DNA of 41,051 nucleotides from a virus: IMG/VR virus record IMGVR_UViG_3300030107_006102, positions 1 to 41,051 of that record; one strand, written 5' to 3'. This document shows, piece by piece, positions 33,681 to 39,880 of the stretch (within the stretch, counting starts at the first letter, position 1; every line of letters starts with the position of its first letter). Under the pieces are notes generated by a model, which was given only the letters and a program-made list of their open reading frames with translations, was not told the origin of the DNA and did not search any database. A program made the position numbers and the translations under genes.

Positions 33681-36600
33681 GTGCCACTTAAAAAGCCATC
33701 AGAATTTTACGATAAGAATCCTAATTCTCCTTTTGATAATGTAAAGGAAGAGTTAAAGAATGCTAAGCCTGAAAAGGTTGAGCGAATTTCGGAAGCTTTT
33801 GATTCTTTTAAAGGTAATTTAAATAACTTACAAGCACTTAAAGACTTCACTGAAACCTTTGGTACATTTAAGTCTAATGTTGAAAAGGTAGAAACTTTAT
33901 CATCTTCAGTAGAAGAGATAAGAGAAAGTATTACAGATTTAATTGATAGAAAAGATTTAGATGATGCCATGATGGCTCATCTATTGTTTGTAGAAGAGTC
34001 AATAAGAAATGTTCAAGATAAAGTAAAAACAGTTAATTCAAATACTTTATTAGAAATAAATCAGGGATTTGATTCATTATCTAATAGTGTATCACAATTT
34101 TTGGGTGAAGAAGTACCTGCATATAAAAAGTTAATTGTCGATTCTGAGACTAGAGTTGATAATAGATTTGGAAGTTTTAAAGAGAGTGTAGCAGAATCTT
34201 TTAAAGATTTTGGACAAGATATTTACAAAGAGATTGCTACAATAACTGAAGGTATTGAAGGTGTAAATGAGAAAAGTCTTTCTTCAATTAAGGAAGATGT
34301 TAAGGGTATTGGTGAAAAAGTAAAGGCATTACTAGAAGAAGAACTTCCACAGTATCAGAAGTTTTTTGCTGAAACAGAATTAAAGGTAGAAGATAGAATT
34401 AGTGAAAGTGAGGAATTAGTAGAAGGAAAATTAAAGTCTACTAAGAAAGGTTGTAAGAAGGATATTGAAGCAGTAGAAGAGAATATAAAAGGGATTGAGG
34501 AATCTAGAGCAAATACTGAGAAAGGAATAAACAAGTTATTTAAAGCATTAGCAAATGATATTGTTACCTTAGATGAAAAGATATCAGTAGTTGATATTGG
34601 TCTTACATCAATTCATGAACAGGTTAAAGATAAGGATACTTCTGTTAATAATATTCTAGCAGAGAAGATTGTAAAGATTGAAAATCTGGTAGAAGAATCA
34701 AAGCAACTATCCGATATCTTTAAGAGAGATTTTAAGAATAGAGAGATTAATGAAGATAGAAAACTTCAAGAGTATTCTAGTACTTTAGATGCTTTCTCCG
34801 AAAAGATTGAAAAATTAGAAGAGAATTTAGAAGGTAATATCTGCGAGTTGCAGGAAAATTTAGATACTAGTACTACAAAATATTATGATGATTTAAAATC
34901 AAATGTAGGTGAATTTCAGAAGGATTTAGATGATAAGTTAAAAGGAATAAAGATTGATTTTGTTGTAAATGAAAAGCATATTGAAGGTATAAGAAGGGAA
35001 TTTGAAACAGTATTAGAAAAACTTCAAGTAGATAAGATTGAGCAAAAGAGTAAGGAACTTACAAGTAAAGTAAGGCATTTAGAGGAAGTTCTTGAGAAAT
35101 TTGACGAAAAACAAGTTCTTACAGAAGGTCTTTTAAATATACCTCCTGATGTAGATAACTCAGATCCTCTTACTCCGATAGGTCAGAAGTATGTAACTTT
35201 TGATAAGTTAGCAGAGCATTATCGTTTATTTGTTAATAGAGTTCAGCAACAACTAGCAACTCTTGGAGGTGGTGGTGCTGTTCGTCTTGATGATTTAGAA
35301 GATGTTGATGTAAGTGGTGGTATAGCAGATAATTATATTATTCAATACAGTACATCAAATTCTAAGTGGGTAGCAAAGGCAGGTAATGTCGGTGGTGCTG
35401 GTACTTGGGGTTCAGATTCTGTTGGTGTTAGTACATCTAAGAATGTAGGTATTGGTACTACTGCTAAAGCTGATGTTAAACTATTTGTTGAGGGAGATAT
35501 TGAGGCAACTGGAAATGTAAATGTTGCAGGAACAATAACATATGATGATGTACAGCATGTAGATTCTCTAGGTCTCAGTACCTTTAGAAGTGGATTAGAA
35601 GTACAAACAGGAACTGCTACTACTGCATTATTAGTAGAAGGTGACGCAAGAATTACTGGTATATTAACTATTGGTACTGCTTCAATTACTATTGATGGTG
35701 ATAATAATGAAATTAATGTTGGTGTTGTTACAGTTACTAATTCAACTATTTTCATTGGTGCTGGTGTAAGTATTAGTGGCACTGCATCTGGTATTAACTC
35801 TGCACCTAATGTCTTATATGTTGCTAAAGATGGCAATGATAATAATAATGGTACATCAATTGATAATGCATTTTTAACAATTAAATCAGCTGTTGGCGTT
35901 GCACAATCAGGAACAACAGTTAAGGTATTATCTGGAAGTTATGAGGAAGCAAATCCAATTGAAGTTCCTGCATTTGTATCAGTTGTTGGTGATGATCAAA
36001 GAGCAGTCAATGTAAGTGGTGCTACAAAGACTAATAATATATTCCATGTAAGAAAGGGTGTTAAGTTAGCAAACATGACCTTCAAGGAGCATTTACACCC
36101 TGCTGCTGCGGTTTCTTTCCCTACTGATGAGATAGCAGAAAATGTAGGTGGTGGTAAATGGAAAGGTCCATACATTCAAAACTGTACGAGTGATACTACA
36201 ACAGGAACTGGACTTTATATTGATGGTGATCAAGCAAGATCATTGAAAGCAATGAATGTAGATGCCTTTACTCAGTATAACCAAGGTGGAGTTGGTGTTG
36301 CTGTTACTAACGGAGGATTTGCTCAGTTAGTTTCATTATTCACTATTTGTACTAATGAAGCAGTTACTGTAGATAAAGGTGGTCAAGCAGATATAGCAAA
36401 TAGTAACTGTAGTTTTGGTAGTTATGGTTTAGTTGCAAGAGGAGTAAGTGATTTACAGTATACAGGTGAAACATCTGCTACTGCTGCAATATCTCAACCA
36501 AATATCAATGTAAATGTAAGTACACCTACTTTAAATATATCCAATTTCCAGTATGATCATTTAAGTGGTGTAGCAACAGTAACAACAACTACAAACCATA

Positions 36601-37484
36601 ATTTCCAAGTAGGAATGGGAGTTACACTTTCTGGTATTCAAATGTCATGTGCTTATGGAAATAAAACATATCCATATCAAACACCATTTATCTTTGATGT
36701 AGATGCAATTCCTTCAGTTAGAAAATTTGTAGTTAATGTTGGTATTTCTACTGTTTCACATGGTTATGTGTCTGGTGGTACTGCAAAGATTGATGTAGAT
36801 AGACCTTATGATGGACAGTTAGTTTACTTTGATGAACTTTATAAAGAAGTAACTACCATAACAGTTACATCTGGTGGTGCTGGATATAGTGCTACTCCTA
36901 CTGTAACTGTTGATGCTCCTACTGGTCCTAGTGGTGAGACATGTACTGCTTTTGCAACTCTTGAAGGAGATAGTGTTGCAAGTATTACGATTATTAGTAG
37001 TGGTAATCAGTATGTAGGAACTCCTAATGTAACAATTTCTGCACCAGAATCTGGTAGTGATACTGCAACTGCTACTGCATTGATGCAACCATTATACTAT
37101 ACAATAAATAGTTCAACTCCAGTTACTGCTGGAATTACTACATTAACTCTTGCTACTAATTTACTTAATAGTGTAGGTGTTGGTTCTACTGCATTTTTTG
37201 CTCAAGGCAGTAGAATTGTTGCTAGTTCTCATACATTTGAATATGTTGGTTCTGGTAATCAGATTGTTACTGCTACTCCAAAACGAGGTGGTGTTACCAA
37301 TCAAGAAAATGAAGTAGTTACTTTAGATGGTGGTAAGGTTCTTTATACCAGTACAGACCAAGCAGGTAACTTTAGAATTGGTGATGATTTGCAAATCAAT
37401 CAAGAAACTGGTACAATTAGTGGACGATCTTTTAGTAAGAGTTTGTTCTCAGAAATGACTCCGTTTATCCTAGCATTAAGTTAA
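33681..37484 (+). CDS. Large fibrous virion protein: N-terminal coiled coil, beta-helix-like middle (1267 aa)
   Basis: Residues 1-490 are highly charged with long heptad-like helices (many K/E, repeated 'V-E-E-x-I-x-x-I-E-E' patterns), so a long coiled coil is likely. At about 490-535 comes D-P-L-T-P-I-G-Q-K-Y-V-T-F-D-K-L then F-V-N-R-V-Q-Q-Q-L-A-T-L-G-G-G-G, a signature seen in marine T4-like phages. A fibre-like segment (565-700) leads to N-V-L-Y-V-A-K-D-G-N-D-N-N-N-G-T at 710, which opens a region to about 935 resembling a pectate-lyase-like right-handed beta-helix (G-P-Y-I-Q-N-C-T-S-D, N-G-G-F-A-Q-L-V-S-L-F). A TC/YP module (about 955-1035), a G-A-G-Y module (about 1057) and the end G-N-F-R-I-G-D-D-L...M-T-P-F-I-L-A-L-S follow. 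I use GTG 33681, giving M-P-L-K-K-P-S-E-F. Role probably fibre or whisker-like; enzymatic activity cannot be claimed. Confidence 0.7.
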   Translation: MPLKKPSEFYDKNPNSPFDNVKEELKNAKPEKVERISEAFDSFKGNLNNLQALKDFTETFGTFKSNVEKVETLSSSVEEIRESITDLIDRKDLDDAMMAHLLFVEESIRNVQDKVKTVNSNTLLEINQGFDSLSNSVSQFLGEEVPAYKKLIVDSETRVDNRFGSFKESVAESFKDFGQDIYKEIATITEGIEGVNEKSLSSIKEDVKGIGEKVKALLEEELPQYQKFFAETELKVEDRISESEELVEGKLKSTKKGCKKDIEAVEENIKGIEESRANTEKGINKLFKALANDIVTLDEKISVVDIGLTSIHEQVKDKDTSVNNILAEKIVKIENLVEESKQLSDIFKRDFKNREINEDRKLQEYSSTLDAFSEKIEKLEENLEGNICELQENLDTSTTKYYDDLKSNVGEFQKDLDDKLKGIKIDFVVNEKHIEGIRREFETVLEKLQVDKIEQKSKELTSKVRHLEEVLEKFDEKQVLTEGLLNIPPDVDNSDPLTPIGQKYVTFDKLAEHYRLFVNRVQQQLATLGGGGAVRLDDLEDVDVSGGIADNYIIQYSTSNSKWVAKAGNVGGAGTWGSDSVGVSTSKNVGIGTTAKADVKLFVEGDIEATGNVNVAGTITYDDVQHVDSLGLSTFRSGLEVQTGTATTALLVEGDARITGILTIGTASITIDGDNNEINVGVVTVTNSTIFIGAGVSISGTASGINSAPNVLYVAKDGNDNNNGTSIDNAFLTIKSAVGVAQSGTTVKVLSGSYEEANPIEVPAFVSVVGDDQRAVNVSGATKTNNIFHVRKGVKLANMTFKEHLHPAAAVSFPTDEIAENVGGGKWKGPYIQNCTSDTTTGTGLYIDGDQARSLKAMNVDAFTQYNQGGVGVAVTNGGFAQLVSLFTICTNEAVTVDKGGQADIANSNCSFGSYGLVARGVSDLQYTGETSATAAISQPNINVNVSTPTLNISNFQYDHLSGVATVTTTTNHNFQVGMGVTLSGIQMSCAYGNKTYPYQTPFIFDVDAIPSVRKFVVNVGISTVSHGYVSGGTAKIDVDRPYDGQLVYFDELYKEVTTITVTSGGAGYSATPTVTVDAPTGPSGETCTAFATLEGDSVASITIISSGNQYVGTPNVTISAPESGSDTATATALMQPLYYTINSSTPVTAGITTLTLATNLLNSVGVGSTAFFAQGSRIVASSHTFEYVGSGNQIVTATPKRGGVTNQENEVVTLDGGKVLYTSTDQAGNFRIGDDLQINQETGTISGRSFSKSLFSEMTPFILALS

Positions 37485-37485
37485 T

Positions 37486-37818
37486 ATGGCACTCGCACTT
37501 AACAGATTTAAAACATATACTAAAGAACTTACTACAAGTAGTCAAACAGTATATACTGCTCCTACAGGTTATACAGGAATAGTTTTGTATGCTCATGTAA
37601 CCAATTATGGTTCAGCAGCAACTACTCTTACTATGTCTCATAAGAGAACTTCCACAACAACAGAAATTATTAAGGGAGCAAGTGTTCCTGTTGCTGATGC
37701 TTATATTCCTTTAGATGGAAAATTAGTATTAGAAACTAGTGATTATATTGCCGCTGAAGCAGGTGATAATAGTACTTTAAAAGTTATTCTTTCTGTACTG
37801 GAGACAGCAAATGCCTAG
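37486..37818 (+). CDS. Small beta-rich virion-type protein, 110 aa
   Basis: ATG 37486 lies 1 nt after the 1267-aa gene. The product starts M-A-L-A-L-N-R-F-K-T-Y and reads as a beta-sandwich: T-S-S-Q-T-V-Y-T-A-P-T-G-Y-T-G-I-V-L-Y-A-H-V-T-N-Y-G near 17-42, then T-T-L-T-M-S-H-K-R, and E-T-S-D-Y-I-A-A-E-A-G near 83. This layout (T-V-Y-T-A-P... then an 'N' strand then L-E-T-x-D-x-I) is frequent in small phage virion and fibre-associated proteins. I know of no defined function. It overlaps the next ORF by 8 nt, consistent with translational coupling. Confidence 0.65.
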   Translation: MALALNRFKTYTKELTTSSQTVYTAPTGYTGIVLYAHVTNYGSAATTLTMSHKRTSTTTEIIKGASVPVADAYIPLDGKLVLETSDYIAAEAGDNSTLKVILSVLETANA

Positions 37819-37981
37819 ACTTCTGAGTCAACTTAATAGTTCTGGACAAGTAGGTATTGCTAGTGATGGAACTAGTTTAGGTAACATGAGCGAATTAAAC
37901 TTTGAAAGTAATAGAGTTAAATTAAGTGCGACTGGTATAGCAACGGTTACATCAGACCCATTAACAATCATAGGATTATGA
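37811..37981 (+). CDS. Small protein, 56 aa, fibre-tip-like
   Basis: ATG 37811 overlaps the end of the 110-aa gene by 8 nt (ATGCCTAG) and its own stop overlaps the next gene by ATGA, so overlapping starts on both sides support a real gene. The peptide begins M-P-R-L-L-S-Q-L-N-S-S-G-Q-V-G-I-A-S-D-G-T-S-L-G and ends S-D-P-L-T-I-I-G-L. The phrase G-I-A-T-V-T and the overall Ser/Gly/Thr richness are like the fibre-type proteins nearby. No known family. Confidence 0.55.
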   Translation: MPRLLSQLNSSGQVGIASDGTSLGNMSELNFESNRVKLSATGIATVTSDPLTIIGL

Positions 37982-38259
37982 AAAATTTTTCCAAATTTAT
38001 GGGTGAAGCACAGGAAGCAAAGAAATGTCCTGATGGTAAGTATTGGTGTTTCCAAGACAAAAAATGTAAAAAAATTCCCCGTGGATATCATATAGGTAGA
38101 AGCGGATATCTAGCACATGATAAAAAAAATGGTAATGGCAACGGCGAAAACGGTAACGGACATGCTCATGGGAATGGACATGGTGGGAATGGTAATGGTA
38201 ATGGTGGCAACGGGTCTAGCGGTAATGGCGGTGGCAATGGCGGTGGTAATGGCGGTTGA
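37978..38259 (+). CDS. Cys-motif protein with Gly/Asn-rich tail, 93 aa
   Basis: ATG 37978 overlaps the previous stop (ATGA). Residues 17-40 contain C-P-D-G-K-Y-W-C-F-Q-D-K-K-C-K-K-I-P, spacing C-x6-C-x5-C, flanked by basic residues. From residue 51 to the end the sequence is almost only Gly, Asn and a few His/Ser (repeated N-G and N-G-G). Three cysteines are too few for a typical zinc finger, so disulfide, metal-bound or multimer roles are open. I recall related short proteins with the same Cys phrase in marine T4-like phages but no function. The tail suggests a flexible, possibly surface-exposed linker or coat segment. The repetitive DNA is prone to slippage. Confidence 0.7.
   Translation: MKNFSKFMGEAQEAKKCPDGKYWCFQDKKCKKIPRGYHIGRSGYLAHDKKNGNGNGENGNGHAHGNGHGGNGNGNGGNGSSGNGGGNGGGNGG
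38128..38256 (+). repeat. Low-complexity Gly-Asn codon repeat
   Basis: A run of AATGG/GGTAATGG-like units encodes repeated N-G and N-G-G pairs in the 93-aa protein. Local base composition is more G-rich than the surrounding AT-rich DNA. The copies vary in third positions (AAT/AAC, GGT/GGC/GGA/GGG), so selection on the peptide is likely. Confidence 0.75.
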
Positions 38260-38261
38260 AC

Positions 38262-38269
38262 GATAAATA
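38262..38269 (+). promoter_or_regulatory. Candidate late promoter (GATAAATA)
   Basis: GATAAATA lies 2 nt after the stop of the 93-aa gene and 29 nt before the DUF2997 start. One mismatch to TATAAATA. It would give the metabolic-type genes their own late transcript. A TATAAT (38273-38278) also lies close by but has no suitable -35. Confidence 0.5.
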
Positions 38270-38298
38270 TGCTATAATGTTTGTAATTATTGATTATC

Positions 38299-38520
38299 AT
38301 GCCTGAGCAACAAACACTTAAGTTTACAATTAGACAAGATGGTCATGTAACAGAAGAGGTTACTGGCACAACTTCTCATGAGTGTGTAGAAATTACTAGA
38401 GCTATAGAAGAAAAACTTGGAACTCTAGAAACCCGTCAATTTAAACCTGAATTTTATTCTAACAATGTCGCACTTCAGCACAATCAAAACGAAAATCAAG
38501 AACAAACCACAACTACTTGA
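38299..38520 (+). CDS. DUF2997 family protein (partner of Ycf35-type DUF1257)
   Basis: I start at ATG 38299; a TTG three codons earlier is not needed. The 73-residue product reads L-K-F-T-I-R-Q-D-G-H-V-T-E-E-V-T-G near 7-23, then C-V-E-I-T-R-A-I-E-E-K-L-G, which fits the DUF2997 pattern of 'I-x-F-x-I-x-x-D-G-x-V...G...C...A-I-E-x-x-L-G'. The final 20 residues (H-N-Q-N-E-N-Q-E-Q-T-T-T-T) are a polar tail lying over the next gene. In cyanobacteria and other bacteria DUF2997 genes lie next to DUF1257 (Ycf35) genes, as here, with 56 nt overlap. Function is undefined in the literature I know. Probably host-derived. Confidence 0.7.
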   Translation: MPEQQTLKFTIRQDGHVTEEVTGTTSHECVEITRAIEEKLGTLETRQFKPEFYSNNVALQHNQNENQEQTTTT

Positions 38521-38845
38521 AGCGTTAGAACTTCTTCAGTATGATGTTCAAGAGGATCAAGAATTAATAAACCCTATTAATCATCAACATGAGAAGGTAA
38601 AAGTTGATGTTTCTATTGGGAATGATATTGGATTTCGTTTGAATAATGATGGTGAATATGAATTAGTAGCAGATATTCAAACATGGAATCAATCTATACC
38701 TCCAAAACGGTTTATTGAAAAGGTTACTCAACAGTATGCTCGTATGACAGTTCATAATCAGGTTAAGGAATTGGGATTTAAGGTTGACGAAGAGTGGGAA
38801 ATGGATGATAATAGTATAGAATTAACAGTTTCACGCTGGATTTGA
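38465..38845 (+). CDS. ycf35: Ycf35 / DUF1257 family protein
   Basis: 126 residues, close to the usual length of Ycf35. It begins M-S-H-F-S-T-I-K-T-K-I-K (family start M-S-H-F-x-T-I-K-x-x-I-K-D), continues with L-L-E-A-L-E-L-L-Q-Y-D-V, then N-D-I-G-F-R-L-N-N-D-G-E-Y-E-L-V-A-D near 56 (family D-I-G-F...Y-x-L-V-A-D), Q-Q-Y-A-R and ends L-T-V-S-R-W-I (family V-x-R-W-x). ycf35 is encoded in red-lineage plastids and cyanobacteria and its role is unresolved. Here it overlaps DUF2997 by 56 nt, an arrangement expected for a functional pair. The AAA-type ATPase often found nearby in bacteria is not in this window. Likely a host-acquired auxiliary gene. Confidence 0.85.
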   Translation: MSHFSTIKTKIKNKPQLLEALELLQYDVQEDQELINPINHQHEKVKVDVSIGNDIGFRLNNDGEYELVADIQTWNQSIPPKRFIEKVTQQYARMTVHNQVKELGFKVDEEWEMDDNSIELTVSRWI

Positions 38846-38847
38846 TT

Positions 38848-38997
38848 ATGAGTGAAGAGTTTGGTCGTATTGCATCAGCACTTGAAAGAATTGCTGCTGC
38901 TCTTGAACATTTGCATATTGAACAGATTGATCATGCACACATCGATGATATCGGTGAGATTCATGGTGATGTAACAACTCATCCTAAAAATTTCTAA
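38848..38997 (+). CDS. Small His-rich helical protein, 49 aa
   Basis: ATG 38848 lies 2 nt after the Ycf35 stop and the TAA ends 1 nt before the next ATG. Residues 1-23 (M-S-E-E-F-G-R-I-A-S-A-L-E-R-I-A-A-A-L-E-H) form an amphipathic helix with heptad-like spacing. The second half has six His residues in 25 (H21, H23, H29, H31, H39, H45) alternating with Asp/Glu, which could bind divalent metal. I recall similar short 'R-I-A-x-A-L-E-x-I-A' proteins in marine phages but no function. Confidence 0.6.
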   Translation: MSEEFGRIASALERIAAALEHLHIEQIDHAHIDDIGEIHGDVTTHPKNF

Positions 38998-38998
38998 A

Positions 38999-39535
38999 AT
39001 GAAAAAGATATTAGCAACAATGACTGCTATGATGCTAGTGCCTTCTGGGGTACTAGCATCTTCTATTAGACCAGGATCAAGACCACCAACACATAAACCT
39101 AAAGCACCTAAGTGTCTTGTTGAAGAGAAGTGGCAACCTTGTGAGGTAGTAATAGATGAGGCAGGAGTAAAAGCATCCGAAGGACATATAACTGATGTGG
39201 TTCAATGGACTACAGAAGAGAAAGACTTTAATGTAGCAGGTGGAATTGCTGGTGGTGCTGCTGGTGCAGGAGTAGGTTTTGCTGCTGGATTAGGTAGTTG
39301 TGCTTTTATGGGACCATTTTGTTTGATTACAGCACCAGCAATAATGAATACAGGTATGAATGTAGGAGGAAAAGCAGGTGGTAAAGGTACTGGAAAATTC
39401 TTTACTATCGTTGGTGATGATGCTAAGGGTAATAGATTGATACAAGAGGTCTATTATAGTACAGGTAAAGGTGCTAGAGCAGCATCTAAATTATTACTTA
39501 AAACAACTGGACTAGTAGAAGGAGAGGTAAGATGA
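38999..39535 (+). CDS. Secreted or membrane protein with signal peptide and glycine-zipper region, 178 aa
   Basis: M-K-K-I-L-A-T-M-T-A-M-M-L-V-P-S-G-V-L-A at 1-20 is a classic signal peptide (two Lys, hydrophobic core, V-x-A cleavage site before S21). A Pro/Lys-rich stretch (24-38) precedes Cys39 and Cys48. Residues 79-125 are glycine/alanine-rich and hydrophobic (G-G-I-A-G-G-A-A-G-A-G-V-G-F-A-A-G), a glycine-zipper pattern that can pack in membranes, with Cys101 and Cys108. The end (I-V-G-D-D-A-K-G-N-R-L-I-Q-E-V-Y-Y then K-G-A-R-A-A-S-K-L) resembles, from memory, small cyanobacterial envelope proteins. Function unknown; an envelope or lysis-related role is inference. Its last 4 nt overlap purS (ATGA). 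Confidence 0.65.
   Translation: MKKILATMTAMMLVPSGVLASSIRPGSRPPTHKPKAPKCLVEEKWQPCEVVIDEAGVKASEGHITDVVQWTTEEKDFNVAGGIAGGAAGAGVGFAAGLGSCAFMGPFCLITAPAIMNTGMNVGGKAGGKGTGKFFTIVGDDAKGNRLIQEVYYSTGKGARAASKLLLKTTGLVEGEVR
39519..39527 (+). promoter_or_regulatory. Strong Shine-Dalgarno for purS
   Basis: AAGGAGAGG lies 4-12 nt before ATG 39532, one of the best ribosome sites in the window. Most other starts here have weak or absent SDs, so it decides this start and suggests efficient translation of PurS. Confidence 0.7.
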
Positions 39536-39858
39536 GATTTAAAGCCCTTGTTCATGTCAGATTAAGAGGATCTGTATCGGATGCTGCTGGTAACGCAGTA
39601 ATGAATAACACACATTTGGTTGCTCCTAAACTTAAACCTCATTTGTTGAGGATTGGCAAGGCAATTGATTTTTGGTTTGATGCAGAGAGTGAAGAGGTGG
39701 CAAGAGAACAAATGGATCTTCTTTCTGATAGATTTTTATCTAATACAGTTATAGAAGATTGGGAGTATGAATTAGAGGAGACTGAAGAAACTGGAATAGG
39801 AAATATATCAAATGATAATGCTGGTACATCAAAGCACCACTTATTTGATGATAAATAA
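39532..39858 (+). CDS. purS: PurS-like subunit of phosphoribosylformylglycinamidine synthase
   Basis: PurS binds PurL (small type) and PurQ and is needed for FGAM synthase, step four of purine synthesis. The match is clear: M-R-F-K-A-L-V-H-V-R-L-R-G-S-V-S-D-A-A-G at 1-20 (family V-x-V-x-L-x-x-x-V-x-D-x-x-G), R-I-G-K-A-I-D-F-W-F-D-A near 41 (family R-x-G-K-x-I-x-L-x-x-D), and L-L-S-D-R-F-L-S-N-T-V-I-E-D-W near 64 (family L-x-N-P-V-I-E-x-Y). Typical PurS is about 80-90 residues; this has an extra acidic and polar C-terminal tail of about 25. Cyanophages are known to carry purine genes, so this is a probable auxiliary metabolic gene that raises purine supply. Its stop overlaps the late octamer of the next gene. 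Confidence 0.85.
   Translation: MRFKALVHVRLRGSVSDAAGNAVMNNTHLVAPKLKPHLLRIGKAIDFWFDAESEEVAREQMDLLSDRFLSNTVIEDWEYELEETEETGIGNISNDNAGTSKHHLFDDK
39850..39857 (+). promoter_or_regulatory. Candidate late promoter (GATAAATA) upstream of the DUF192 gene
   Basis: GATAAATA overlaps the purS stop codon and is 23 nt before ATG 39881. A transcript would start near 39863, within the left arm of the hairpin at 39861-39876. Confidence 0.5.
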
Positions 39859-39860
39859 AA

Positions 39861-39876
39861 GGTAAGGATGCTTACC
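39861..39876 (+). promoter_or_regulatory. Perfect 6-bp hairpin just before the DUF192 start
   Basis: GGTAAG (39861-39866) pairs with CTTACC (39871-39876) around a GATG loop and ends 4 nt before the ATG. The AAGGA Shine-Dalgarno-like bases (39864-39868) lie in the stem and loop. No T run follows, so it is not a terminator. It may control translation from read-through transcripts. Confidence 0.5.
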
Positions 39877-39880
39877 AGTA

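Noticed and set aside
35342-35836. Long antisense open frame (164 codons, - strand) within the 1267-aa gene
   Set aside because: Shadow of a real + strand gene with low-complexity Val/Thr/Ser content; no start signals, no family pattern and every convincing gene in the window is on the + strand.
38256-38278. Sigma70-type promoter TTGAAC...TATAAT
   Set aside because: The spacing is 11 nt instead of about 17; the late octamer at 38262 explains the position better.
38290-38292. TTG start for the DUF2997 gene
   Set aside because: ATG at 38299 gives the M-P-E-Q-Q N-terminus and leaves the intergenic region with its late octamer free.
39861-39876. Reading the hairpin as a terminator for purS
   Set aside because: No T tract follows, and the stem ends 4 nt before the next start.
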